DNA of 64,000 nt from Candidatus Krumholzibacteriia bacterium (GTDB lineage Bacteria > Krumholzibacteriota > Krumholzibacteriia > JAJRXK01): assembly GCA_029932915.1 (NCBI GenBank), contig JAOZPE010000011.1, positions 1 to 64,000 of the forward strand. Reading direction: 5' to 3'. A model generated the notes under the pieces. It was given only the letters and a program-made list of their open reading frames with translations. It did not search any database and was not told the DNA's origin. The position numbers and the translations under genes are program-made. Of this stretch, positions 21,354 through 30,651 are shown piece by piece. Numbering within the stretch: the stretch's first letter is position 1; the number at the start of each line of letters is the position of its first letter.

Positions 21354-21458
21354 GAGCGCCCTCTCCACCGCGGAACGCCGGGCATGGCACGGCGGGCCCG
21401 ATCCGCTCGTCGACCATAGGCCCCTCAACCACCCTCACCCAAGCGTTCCAGAAAAAAA

Positions 21459-21486
21459 GAAGGGGCCCAGGCTGCAGGGCCCCTTC
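21459..21486 (-). terminator. Intrinsic terminator downstream of tRNA-Thr
   Basis: GAAGGGGCCC-AGGCTGCA-GGGCCCCTTC 10-bp stem followed on the minus strand by a seven-U tract (AAAAAAA on +). A second hairpin TCCCTGC-N7-GCAGGGA lies at 21512-21532. Confidence 0.85.
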
Positions 21487-21548
21487 CGACGACGTTCCGC
21501 GACCGCATCACTCCCTGCGAGGCAAGCAGGGACCCTGTGAAAGCCAGG

Positions 21549-21624
21549 TGGAGCTGGTGTGCGGACTCGAACCGCAGACCTGCTCATTACGAGTGAGCTG
21601 CTCTACCAGCTGAGCTACACCAGC
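21549..21624 (-). tRNA. tRNA-Thr (anticodon CGT)
   Basis: Minus strand GCTGGTGTAGCTCAGCTGGTAGAGCAGCTCACTCGTAATGAGCAGGTCTGCGGTTCGAGTCCGCACACCAGCTCCA; cloverleaf complete. Confidence 0.96.
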
Positions 21625-21774
21625 TCGATGCGACATGGAAGACGGAAGCCGATGCCCAGGGCATCGTGGTGTCGCCAGGCACCAGTCTACCCCAGGAAGG
21701 GACGGTGTCAAGATGCCGGGCGCGACGATCGTGAAAAAGGCAGGATTCTCTGCTGGACAGGATTTTCTGCGTGT

Positions 21775-21789
21775 CTACAATAGTTGTAG
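21775..21789. promoter_or_regulatory. Inverted repeat upstream of marR-like gene, candidate operator
   Basis: CTACAA-TAG-TTGTAG perfect 6-bp arms, ~20 bp upstream of ATG; overlapping TTGT-AGTCA-ACAA at 21784-21796. Confidence 0.5.
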
Positions 21790-21809
21790 TCAACAAGGAG
21801 TTGTGATCC

Positions 21810-22301
21810 ATGCCGACCCGCCCTCCCCTGGCCCAGCGTTTCCACGATATCCTGCGTCTGCTCGTGCGCGAGAGCCTGGCCCGAGACCGTATGCTGTGCA
21901 CCGAGGCCGGCCTCAGCCCGACCCAGTGGGAAGCCCTCGATCTCATATGGGAGCGCGGAGCCGCCGGCATGAACGAGCTGGCCGAGGAACTGCGGCTCTC
22001 CCAGAGCACCCTGACCCGTATCGTGGATCTGCTGGAACGCAAAGGACTTGCCCGGCGACGGCCAGCCCGCGACGATCGCCGCCGGGTCGAGGCCATCCTC
22101 ACCGCGCGCGGCGAGGAACTCTATCTCCAGGTCCAGGACCGCCTCCAGGCCGCCTGCCGGGAGGTCCTGAGCTCCCTGCCCCTGGACCGACGGCAGAGCG
22201 CCTACGAAGCCATCCACTCCCTGGCCCGGGCGACCCAGCAGTGGGTGGACCGACGCCGTTCCCTGCCCCGCACTGCCCAGCCTCCGACGGGTCGTCCCTA
22301 G
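21810..22301 (+). CDS. MarR family transcriptional regulator
   Basis: LSPTQWEALDLIWERGAAGMNELAEELRLSQSTLTRIVDLLERKGLARRRPARDDRRRVEAILTARGEEL. Confidence 0.93.
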   Translation: MPTRPPLAQRFHDILRLLVRESLARDRMLCTEAGLSPTQWEALDLIWERGAAGMNELAEELRLSQSTLTRIVDLLERKGLARRRPARDDRRRVEAILTARGEELYLQVQDRLQAACREVLSSLPLDRRQSAYEAIHSLARATQQWVDRRRSLPRTAQPPTGRP

Positions 22302-22343
22302 CCAGCGAAAGCTCGGAAGAAAGCGAAGATCAGAAGAACGCGC

Positions 22344-22363
22344 CCCGAAAGATTCGTTTCGGG
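22344..22363. terminator. Hairpin between convergent marR-like (+) and fimT-like (-) genes
   Basis: CCCGAAA-GATTCG-TTTCGGG; no long U-tract. A second hairpin GAGGGGG-GCTT-CCCCCTC at 22395-22412 abuts the fimT-like stop. Confidence 0.5.
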
Positions 22364-22414
22364 ACGCGTATTGTTCACATCAACAAGTATCGCCGAGGGG
22401 GGCTTCCCCCTCCT

Positions 22415-22939
22415 TCAACTTCGGGTCAGCTGTCCCTCGGGGTCGGGTACGCAGATCGTCGCCGCGCCGCTGCCCGGGGCGAGACGGATCTCCCGGCGGA
22501 CCCCGGTGCTGGTGCTCACCAGGATGCTCCCGCTGGAGGAGGGGACCCCGTTGGGACCGAAGCTCACCCAGGTGTTGCCTCCGAAGTCCAGGCCGCTCAC
22601 CTGGATGCCCCGGGGGATCCAACCCCATCCGGTGTAGGTGTCGAAGTACCCGTCCCCGTCCTGGTCCTCGCGGATGATGTAGAAGCCCCCTTCGGCCCAG
22701 TAGTCCACCCGCACCGTCACTCCCTTGGTGATGGCCTCCGAGCGGGCCTTGGCGAGGGTGGTCTGGAACAGGGTGGCCGCCGTCCGCAGCTTGTGCAGCC
22801 GGGCGCTGCGCGCCACCTCCGGCAGGGTGAAGCTGAGCATGATGCCGGCCACCACCAGCGCGACCATGATCTCCACGAGGGAGAAGCCGGGGGCGGCGCC
22901 GAAGGGGCGGGTGAATCGGCGAAGGATGCGGGCGCTCAT
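22415..22939 (-). CDS. GspH/FimT-like type IV prepilin
   Basis: Prepilin motif PGFSLVEIMVALVVAGIMLSFTLPEVARSARLHKLRTAATLFQTTLAKARSEAI. Confidence 0.88.
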   Translation of the reverse strand: MSARILRRFTRPFGAAPGFSLVEIMVALVVAGIMLSFTLPEVARSARLHKLRTAATLFQTTLAKARSEAITKGVTVRVDYWAEGGFYIIREDQDGDGYFDTYTGWGWIPRGIQVSGLDFGGNTWVSFGPNGVPSSSGSILVSTSTGVRREIRLAPGSGAATICVPDPEGQLTRS

Positions 22940-24246
22940 GGAGTGATCTCCTTCCAGGCCAAGGTCACATAGCGCATCGAGCGGGTCAGGGTGCGCTCGA
23001 GCGCATCGCGGCTGTAGAGGATGGCCGCGGATCCGGCGCCGAAGTTGACGGCGACGTGCATCTCACCCCGGGCAAGGACGGCGCCGAGGATCCAGGTGTT
23101 GCCGGTGTTCACGAACTTGCCCTCCACATATATCAGTCCCACCCAGGAGAAATTTCCCCTCAAGGTCAGATCTCCGGTGACGTACAGCAGGCCTTCCCCG
23201 TCCATACCGTTGAAACGGGCGTCACCTTGGATGTAGGTGATCCCCCGGTAGTTCCCGCCCTCGTTGTCCGAGGTGTGATCGGGACTGGAGAGGATGTCCT
23301 GCAGTTCGGACTCGGTCACGCCGAGGGCTTCGGCCAACGAGTAGAAGGGGTTGGTCGAGGAAGTGTCGGTCACCACCGGGCTACCGAGCAGGTCGGTCGA
23401 ACCGCGCCGTTCGACCTCGTAACCGGTGGTCATCACCGCGGGGAGATTGCCGTTGGGCTCATCCCAGTTCGGAGAGCATTGAGGCAACGCCGTCCCTTCC
23501 GGGGTGTCGATCCGGTGATTGTGTCCGCAGATCGTGATGTTGCCTCTCAGGTCGACGGTGCCGTCGGTGCTCAGGGCCGCGCTGATGTTGGGATAGATGG
23601 GGAAGCGGATCGCCTCGACCTGCACCGTACGACGCGCCGTGCCCCGGTGACCGGTGACGGTGATCACCTCCACCGGCTGACCTTCGAAGGGATTCTCCGG
23701 AGGAATACGTCCTGCCGAGTACAGCACGACCTCGGGAATGCCGTCGCCGTCGAAGTCCCGCTTCTTGTGTTCGATGAGAACCGCCTGGGTGGGATCGCTG
23801 GGATCGGCGTATTCCAGCAGATCGCTGCCGGTCTGGACCGTACCGGTGTTGAACAGGCTGCCGGAGGAAGGCGGGGCGCTCCCCGGCGGCGTCAGGAAGA
23901 TCCTGGCCTGCCAGTTCGGATCAGGCGGAGACGAGGGATCCTCGATCGAGGCGTCCACGTTGACCCCGCCCACGTTCACCGTGGTCCCAGGCCGCAGGCT
24001 CATGCGATTCAGGGCTTCGGCCACCCCCGCCTCGGCGACGTCCAGTGCGGCCGAATAGCTGCGCTGTTGCCCGGCGATGAGGAAATCGGTACCGCCGACC
24101 AGCACCGCCGTCAGCGCCATCGCTCCCAGGCTGAGCAGGAGGATCACGGTGACGGCCAGGGCCATCCCTTCTTCGTTGCGCAGCAGAGCCGGCGGCCTTC
24201 CCCGTCTCGTCGTCTCCATCTTGCTTGGCTTGCTTGTGGCGTGCAT
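22936..24246 (-). CDS. PilX-like pilus assembly protein
   Basis: NEEGMALAVTVILLLSLGAMALTAVLVGGTDFLIAGQQRSYSAALDVAEAGVAEALNRM, PilX N-terminal signature. Confidence 0.82.
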   Translation of the reverse strand: MHATSKPSKMETTRRGRPPALLRNEEGMALAVTVILLLSLGAMALTAVLVGGTDFLIAGQQRSYSAALDVAEAGVAEALNRMSLRPGTTVNVGGVNVDASIEDPSSPPDPNWQARIFLTPPGSAPPSSGSLFNTGTVQTGSDLLEYADPSDPTQAVLIEHKKRDFDGDGIPEVVLYSAGRIPPENPFEGQPVEVITVTGHRGTARRTVQVEAIRFPIYPNISAALSTDGTVDLRGNITICGHNHRIDTPEGTALPQCSPNWDEPNGNLPAVMTTGYEVERRGSTDLLGSPVVTDTSSTNPFYSLAEALGVTESELQDILSSPDHTSDNEGGNYRGITYIQGDARFNGMDGEGLLYVTGDLTLRGNFSWVGLIYVEGKFVNTGNTWILGAVLARGEMHVAVNFGAGSAAILYSRDALERTLTRSMRYVTLAWKEITP

Positions 24247-24256
24247 GGCGCTCTCC

Positions 24257-27229
24257 CTACTGACGGTAGAAGATCACGACCTGACCCATGGTGGCCGAGT
24301 TCTGCGTGCCCACCGCCAGGTCGGTCCCGTTGTCCAGGTTGAAGTCGTTGAGGGTCATGGTCACCACCGCTCCGATCGGGTTCTCGGTGATCAGAGTGGG
24401 CTGGGACGGCAGATAGCCGAATCCCAGGGCGAGTTCGACCATGCCCTGATAGAGATTCGAGACCCGCGTTCCGATCAACAGGTCGGGAAAGATGTCGTTG
24501 TCCACCCTCTCGGTGTAGAACACCAGCGGCGCACCGTGGGTCTCCATGTAGTCGTCGAAGACCCGGTCGTTGCCGTTGGCGATGCCGAAGCGGCCGTCCT
24601 CATGCTGCAGCCACAGTTCGATGTGGCCGCTGACCTCGTCGGTGTTCTCGCAGGCCACCACGATGTCCGGCAGGCCCTGGTCGTCATCGATCATGTCCAG
24701 CACGTGCAGGTCGGTGATGTCTCCCTGCACGGGAAAGGCCTGGAAGGATTCGTAGTGCACTCCCAGGGGCACCGGCAGCCGCAAGTAGACGCTCACCATG
24801 CTCAGCCCAGGGGACTGGCGCGATCCGGCCACCAGATCGTCCAGACCGTCCCCGTTGACGTCGGCCATGGCGATGGCATCGACCTCGCCCAGGGAGATGC
24901 CCAGATCGCCCGCGCCCACGGTGATGGTGCCGCCGTCGATGTGTTCGAACTGTCCGCCGCCCAGGTTGTTCCACAGTTCGACCGATCCACCGCTGGAGGT
25001 GGTGGCGGTGCCCAGCACCAGATCGCCGCCGCTGTCGCCGTAGTAGTTGATCACCTGCAGGTCGAGCACCGCCTCGCCACCGACGGTGGAGAACCAGTAG
25101 TCCGGGGCATTCCCCGGCAGCCCCCGGTTGAACTCCCAGACGCTGAGGTCCGGCGCGCCCGCGACACGAAGACCCAGCACCAGGTAGGGATCGTCGCTGG
25201 TCTCCACCAGTCCCATGGTCATCACGTCCGAGCCGGCGTTGCGGGTGGCCGTCGGATCCGAATCGAAGAGCGCTCCGTTGGGAGTGTGGGCGTTGCGACG
25301 GGCGTTGTGCCACACCATGAGGTTGTTGGTTCCCGCACTCGAGTGCGTACCCAACACCAGGTCGGGATCGCCGCGATTGTCCTCTCCCATGTCTCCGCTG
25401 GTGAGCGAGAGGGCACGTTCGGTGTCGGCCAGGGTGATCACGTCGAAGTTGACGTCCTCTTGGACCACATCGCCGAAGTCGAGCTGTACGGTGGCGTCGG
25501 GGTCGACCTGGATGCCGTGGTAGCGATTGGGGGTGGTCGAGCTGTATCCGGGGGGATCGACCTCCACCACATCGTATTGTCCGGCGGGAACGGTCAGGCT
25601 GTAGTGGCCGGAGAAATCGGTCTGGGCGCTGTCGCCGGCCGCGTAGATCATGGCCCCCGCCACTCCCTCCTCATCCCCGTCCCTCACCTGGTTGTAGTTC
25701 TCGTCGTTGTAGACGTAACCGTCGATGGTTCCGGAGTCCTCCATCAGGTAGTCGCCGAAGTGCACCGTCTCCACCTGGCCGTCCCGGCTCAGGACCACAT
25801 CCACGCTGTTGGCCGTGGTCGAGGTGTATCCGTCGAGGTCGGTCTCGCTGATGGTGCGGTTGCCCACCGGCACGGTCAGGGTGTAGGCGCCGTTCTCGTC
25901 GGTCACCGTCTGCTCCCCGCCGTCCGAGTAGATCGTCACTCCCTGCACCCCATCCTCGTCGGGATCCTGGATCCCGTTCTGGTTCAAATCGTTGAACACC
26001 ACGCCCTGGACGGTGGCCGAACCCGACGGCGAGCGGTCGCCGAAGAGGATCCGTTCGTAGGAGCCGGGGATGACGTCCAGATTGATGGTATTGGGAGTGC
26101 TGGACATGTAACCCGCCGGGTCGACCTCGGTGATCGTCTGGTACCCCGGGGTGAGCACCATTCGGTAGCCACCGTTGGTGTCGGTCTGCACCTGGACCCC
26201 GCTGCTGGAGCGGATGACCACCCCGGCGATTCCGCCCTCTTCGGGATCCTGGACCTGGTCGCCGTCGGTGTCCTGGAAGACCTTTCCGTAGACCACCCCG
26301 CTGGTCCGGGGCGTATGCCGCACGAGCACCTCGCTGCGCAGCGTCACCCTCTGGAAGCCATCGTTCTCGGGAGTGTGTTCGTCGGGACGCTCGGTCTCGC
26401 TGGTGACAGTCACGATCACCCGTTCGATGCGGGCCCGCTCGGCCTGGGTCAAGGGCTGCAGCTGCGCGATCTCGCTGTTGCTGAGCTTGCCGTCGCCGTC
26501 GGTGTCCCCGTGCAGGACGGGCGGAGTGATGCGATTGTCGTCATCGTCGATGAGGTAGGCGAACAGCGGCGGCGGGTATTCGCCTTCGCTGTTGGGCTCG
26601 GGGCCGCGCAGAAGCGCAATCTGCCGTTCATCCATGGTGTTGGCTGAACCGTCCCACCCGAACACCCGGCGGTAGAGCACCATGTCGCGGGGATTCTCGT
26701 TGATCTCCTGCTGGTCATCCGCCTCGTCGGTCGAATCGATCTGACCGTCGGCCCCGGAGTCGAGGGTGTAGACGATGGTCTCCGCCCCGGTGTTGTAGGT
26801 CAGCGGCGGATTCCACAGAACGCTGAGCGCCTGAGGGACACTTCCGGTGTGGACCGCAGCGGGCGCCGCCGAACCGTCCGGGTCGACCGTCGGATTCAGG
26901 TTCGCATTGAATGCGATCTGATAGGCGTCGGCGTAGACGAAACGCGGCTGACCCCGGCTGAAATCGGCGTCGACCCCGGCCGCACGCAGCTCCTTCTCGA
27001 TCTGTTCGCTCGCCGCTCGGGCCGCAGCCTGCGTGCGGGCCATCAGCTCGCTGTTCAGACCGGCCCGGTTGAGCTGGGCCATGATGCCGAAGGCCACGAT
27101 CATGACCGCGGAGAACGCCACCATGGTGACGGCCAGTTCGATCAAGCTGAATCCGCCTTGGGACCTCGAAACACCGCCTCCATCGAGGGCGGAGGGAATA
27201 CGGTGTCGTTTCGTACGGCTGTCCTTCAT
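24257..27229 (-). CDS. PilW-like prepilin fused to three SdrD B-like domains and an FG-GAP/VCBS-like C-terminus (~990 aa)
   Basis: N-term GGFSLIELAVTMVAFSAVMIVAFGIMAQ; three ~90-aa repeats starting GKVFQDTDGDQVQDPEEGG / GVVFNDLNQNGIQDPDEDG / GYVYNDENYNQVRDGDEEG; C-term MADVNGDGLDDLVAGSR, DFNLDNGTDLAVGTQ. Confidence 0.88.
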   Translation of the reverse strand: MKDSRTKRHRIPSALDGGGVSRSQGGFSLIELAVTMVAFSAVMIVAFGIMAQLNRAGLNSELMARTQAAARAASEQIEKELRAAGVDADFSRGQPRFVYADAYQIAFNANLNPTVDPDGSAAPAAVHTGSVPQALSVLWNPPLTYNTGAETIVYTLDSGADGQIDSTDEADDQQEINENPRDMVLYRRVFGWDGSANTMDERQIALLRGPEPNSEGEYPPPLFAYLIDDDDNRITPPVLHGDTDGDGKLSNSEIAQLQPLTQAERARIERVIVTVTSETERPDEHTPENDGFQRVTLRSEVLVRHTPRTSGVVYGKVFQDTDGDQVQDPEEGGIAGVVIRSSSGVQVQTDTNGGYRMVLTPGYQTITEVDPAGYMSSTPNTINLDVIPGSYERILFGDRSPSGSATVQGVVFNDLNQNGIQDPDEDGVQGVTIYSDGGEQTVTDENGAYTLTVPVGNRTISETDLDGYTSTTANSVDVVLSRDGQVETVHFGDYLMEDSGTIDGYVYNDENYNQVRDGDEEGVAGAMIYAAGDSAQTDFSGHYSLTVPAGQYDVVEVDPPGYSSTTPNRYHGIQVDPDATVQLDFGDVVQEDVNFDVITLADTERALSLTSGDMGEDNRGDPDLVLGTHSSAGTNNLMVWHNARRNAHTPNGALFDSDPTATRNAGSDVMTMGLVETSDDPYLVLGLRVAGAPDLSVWEFNRGLPGNAPDYWFSTVGGEAVLDLQVINYYGDSGGDLVLGTATTSSGGSVELWNNLGGGQFEHIDGGTITVGAGDLGISLGEVDAIAMADVNGDGLDDLVAGSRQSPGLSMVSVYLRLPVPLGVHYESFQAFPVQGDITDLHVLDMIDDDQGLPDIVVACENTDEVSGHIELWLQHEDGRFGIANGNDRVFDDYMETHGAPLVFYTERVDNDIFPDLLIGTRVSNLYQGMVELALGFGYLPSQPTLITENPIGAVVTMTLNDFNLDNGTDLAVGTQNSATMGQVVIFYRQ

Positions 27230-27241
27230 CGGTGTCACCAC

Positions 27242-27661
27242 CTATCGGGTTCTCTGGGTAACGATGACTGCTTCGCTGTCGGGGGACGAGGTGGTGAAGG
27301 AGACTCGAACCTCGATGCGCTTCATGTCCTGGATGGGCGTGTCGTCCTGGACCGTCCAACTGCGGTGATAGTGACCGTCGAACAGGACCTCGTCGTCGAC
27401 GTGGGTGCCCGGGGAAAGGGCGCTGTCGGTGAAGGGGAGGCTGCGCAGATTCTCCACCTGCTCGCGAGCCAGTTGGGTGGCCACCGTCATCCGGCGGCCC
27501 CGGTCGCGCACTTCCATGCCACGCGGCAGCGCCTGGGCGAGAGCAACCAGGCCGATGCCGAAGAGAAGAAGTGCAGCCAGCAACTCGACGATGGTGAAAC
27601 CACCCCGGTTGCCCAGGATCACGGCGTTTCTCTCCATCTTTGAAACGGTCTGATGACTCAC
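27242..27661 (-). CDS. PilV-like type IV prepilin
   Basis: NRGGFTIVELLAALLLFGIGLVALAQALPRGMEVRDRGRRMTVATQLAREQVENLRS; likely GTG start at 27661 with GAGAGG RBS. Confidence 0.82.
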   Translation of the reverse strand: MSHQTVSKMERNAVILGNRGGFTIVELLAALLLFGIGLVALAQALPRGMEVRDRGRRMTVATQLAREQVENLRSLPFTDSALSPGTHVDDEVLFDGHYHRSWTVQDDTPIQDMKRIEVRVSFTTSSPDSEAVIVTQRTR

Positions 27662-27721
27662 GATTCGACCTCTCGGTTTCCTGGCGACTTGGGCTCGTCC
27701 TATAGCAGGCACGAACAGCGC

Positions 27722-27737
27722 AGCACAGAACGTGCCC
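27722..27737 (-). promoter_or_regulatory. Candidate sigma54 promoter of the pilin operon
   Basis: Minus strand GGGCACGTTCTGTGCT: GG-N10-GC spacing, close to consensus TGGCACG-N4-TTGCW. Confidence 0.5.
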
Positions 27738-28018
27738 GTCGGTCCGAAGCGAGACTACGGACATGAGGAATGGTCGAAGGAAGCGTGGGGGCTCCTCATC
27801 CCAACCCATGCTTCCCCATACGATCCACTCGCAGAAGGAGAGCCGTCGCCCTTCCACCTCGGTTCACGATCCGAGTTGGGGCATCTGCCCGGCTGGGTTG
27901 TGGAATGCACCGAATGGAACCTGGAGCGGAATTGCGAGAACGTCCCGCCGCTTCCTCTCCGTGGACGATGGCACCTCGGGAGGGAGGGCGAGCTTTCCCC
28001 GCGAACCGGGATCGAAGC

Positions 28019-29236
28019 TCAGTGAGCCGGCGTGCTCCGGGAGGACCGGGGCCGGCAGCGACGCAAGGCCGCTGCCAGCAGCGAGAGTGTCTGGCGCAGC
28101 GCAGGGGCGGGGTCGCGCCAGTGGAACACCGCTGTCTCCGCACCCCACCAGGAAGCCGCCCACTCGCGGAACGAGAGGCGTCCGTCGAGCCATTGCCTGC
28201 GGGCCGCGAAGAGGTCGGCGGGCCAGAAGAGGAAGCGGCGGCCGGTCGCGTAGTTCTCCACCGCAGGGACCTCTTCCCCCAGGGCATCGAGGTAGGCCAT
28301 CCAGGGCATGTTCAGTCCGCTGGAGCCGGCGAACTGCACGTAGGCCCAGGGGCGGACGTTCACCTCGATGAGCTTGAAGCGGCCGTCCCGTGGATCGAGC
28401 TTGAACTCACTGGAGAACACCCCGCGATACGACATCCCCGCCAACAGACGGCGGCAGGCGTCGACGGCCTCGGCGACCTCCTCGAGGGAGACGCTCACCA
28501 TGTTCGAGCTGTCCCCGAAATCGGGTGGATGGATACGCAGGCGACGACGGGCGAACAGGGCCTTGATCCGACCCTCACGATCGACGAAACCGTCGACGAA
28601 GTAATGGCGATCGGCACCGCCGGGAACGTATTCCTGGAGAACACACTCCAATCCGGCGTTCCGAAGGTGGGCGAACCGTTCCCGGGCTTCCGCCTCGTTC
28701 GCCACCGGCAGCGCCTTCACCCCGAAATGGCGACGGAAGGCCTGCGAATCGGTGGGCTTGAGGAACCACCGGCCTCCCTCCTCCCACCGCACCTTCTGGA
28801 GATCCTCCGCCCCGGTGAGCGGGATCGTCACCGGATGCGGAACATCGAAGCGCTCCAGCAGTTCCCTCAGGCCGTCCTTGTCCAGCAGGGACTCGACCGT
28901 GGCCAGCGATGGAAGACTCGCCGGAAAGCGGGCTCTGAGTTCCTCGGGCAAGGAAGCCACCGCCCGCACCCAGTCGTCGGCGCAGGGCATGAGCACGGCC
29001 CTGTCCAGGGAGAGGCCGCGCAGATACGTCTCCAGGCGGGAGGGCTCGGTGAGAAGGTCCCCTCCCCCGCCGGGGGAGCGATGGTAGCGCGACCAGGTGA
29101 TGTAGGAATCGACCGGGGTGATGCACAGGGAGGATATCTTCTTCCATCCGAGACATCGAATGGTACCCAGCACGGTGACATAGCTCCCCAACACCAGGAC
29201 GGGGATCTCGCTGCCGGCGCTCTTGACGGGGGCCAT
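28019..29236 (-). CDS. ATP-grasp superfamily protein
   Basis: ATP-grasp features (LLDKDGLRELLERFDVPHPVTIPL, RWFLKPTDSQAF, QEYVPGG, KLIEVNVRPW). Confidence 0.8.
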   Translation of the reverse strand: MAPVKSAGSEIPVLVLGSYVTVLGTIRCLGWKKISSLCITPVDSYITWSRYHRSPGGGGDLLTEPSRLETYLRGLSLDRAVLMPCADDWVRAVASLPEELRARFPASLPSLATVESLLDKDGLRELLERFDVPHPVTIPLTGAEDLQKVRWEEGGRWFLKPTDSQAFRRHFGVKALPVANEAEARERFAHLRNAGLECVLQEYVPGGADRHYFVDGFVDREGRIKALFARRRLRIHPPDFGDSSNMVSVSLEEVAEAVDACRRLLAGMSYRGVFSSEFKLDPRDGRFKLIEVNVRPWAYVQFAGSSGLNMPWMAYLDALGEEVPAVENYATGRRFLFWPADLFAARRQWLDGRLSFREWAASWWGAETAVFHWRDPAPALRQTLSLLAAALRRCRPRSSRSTPAH

Positions 29237-29292
29237 GGGTTCTCGCTTCGAAGCAGGCCGATGGCACGGACGGGGGTCGAAGGGCTTCCTTC

Positions 29293-30301
29293 TCAGCCGT
29301 GATGACCGGGACGATAGGCGGTGTTCAGATAGAACTGCAAGTACTCGAAGCCGTCGTCGCCGTCGACCCGGGGCAGGAGGCGCCGGTCCGTGTCCTGCCG
29401 GATCTCTCCGAATTCGGCGGTGAAGGCCAGTTCATATCCACTTCGGACCACTTCATCGGCCGCCACCGGAGCGATGTCCTGCGAGGTGCCGTTGGGATAG
29501 GCGAAGTACCGGCAGCTTCCCAGCCGTCGCTCGACCTCCTCCCGGCTCAACCGGACCTCATCGCGGATCCACGCCTCATCCTGCCCCGTGTGCAGGATGA
29601 CATGGCGTCGGCCGTGCGAACCGATGGTCACTCCACGGCGATGGAGGATCTCCACCTCTTCCCAGTTCATGGGCGTATCCGAGGCGAAACGAGCGTCGAT
29701 CTCCGACCAACGCTCCTCGGGAATGAGGCTCTCCACGTCTTCGAGGATCGCATCGGCTTCGGGCTGGGGCGCGGTCTTGTAGCGAGCGGCGATCGCCTGG
29801 ATGGCGTGATCCCTCGCCCGCTCGTCGCGCAGGTCGAAGGGCTCGGGGAAACCCCGGATGCGGCAGGACTTCGCCTCGGTCAGGTAGATCCCGGCCCGGA
29901 GCCGGTAGGTCGGCATCCTCACCCCCTGTCCGGTGTGCTCGGTCGATACGAACACCGCGAACGGAAGGTCGAGGGACTCCATCAACGGCGCCACCACCTC
30001 CAGATTGTTGCGGTAGCCGTCGTCGAAGGTCAGGACGACTTGCCGGCCGTCCAGACCCCGGCCGGCTTCGAGCCGCTCGCTGAGATCGTCGAGGGCGATG
30101 ACCTCGAAGTTCTTCTTGATGTAGTCCATGTGCCGCCGGAAACGCCTCAGCGGGATGTGGACGGTCTGGATGCGCGGGTCGATGATCTCTTCCTCGACGC
30201 CATGGTAGGCCATGGCGATGGCGCCCTTTCTGCGGTGACGCAAGATGGAGTAGAGGCCACTTGACCCCATGGCTCTCAGGACGAGCTTGCGGAAGACCAT
30301 T
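29293..30301 (-). CDS. Polysaccharide deacetylase (NodB homology)
   Basis: VVLTFDDGYRNNLEVVAPLMESLDLPFAVFVSTEH; VTIGSHGRRHVIL; FAYPNGT. Confidence 0.9.
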
Positions 30302-30322
30302 GTGCTCCACTGAGAGGATGGG

Positions 30323-30398
<76 letters not shown>

Positions 30399-30600
30399 AC
30401 CCTCACCGATACCGGGTGGACCCCCGCTGAACGAACAGGCGGTCTCCACGGGCGGACCGAGAATATCGCCCACGTCCCCACCGCTGTCAAGTCGCCCCCA
30501 CCGATCGTCCGACCCGGTGCCCGCGGTTCTCCTCCCCGGCACGGGCAACGCGATTCCACCCCCATTCCGCCCGATTTCTCCTTGTTCTCCGCTGCTTTGG

Positions 30601-30616
30601 GGTACAGCCTTGTACC
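30601..30616. promoter_or_regulatory. Inverted repeat upstream of octaheme cytochrome gene, candidate operator
   Basis: GGTACA-GCCT-TGTACC, perfect 6-bp arms, 36 bp before ATG at 30652. Confidence 0.45.
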
Positions 30617-30651
30617 ACTCCGTCCAAGGCCCTCTTTCCGGGAGGAAGAAG

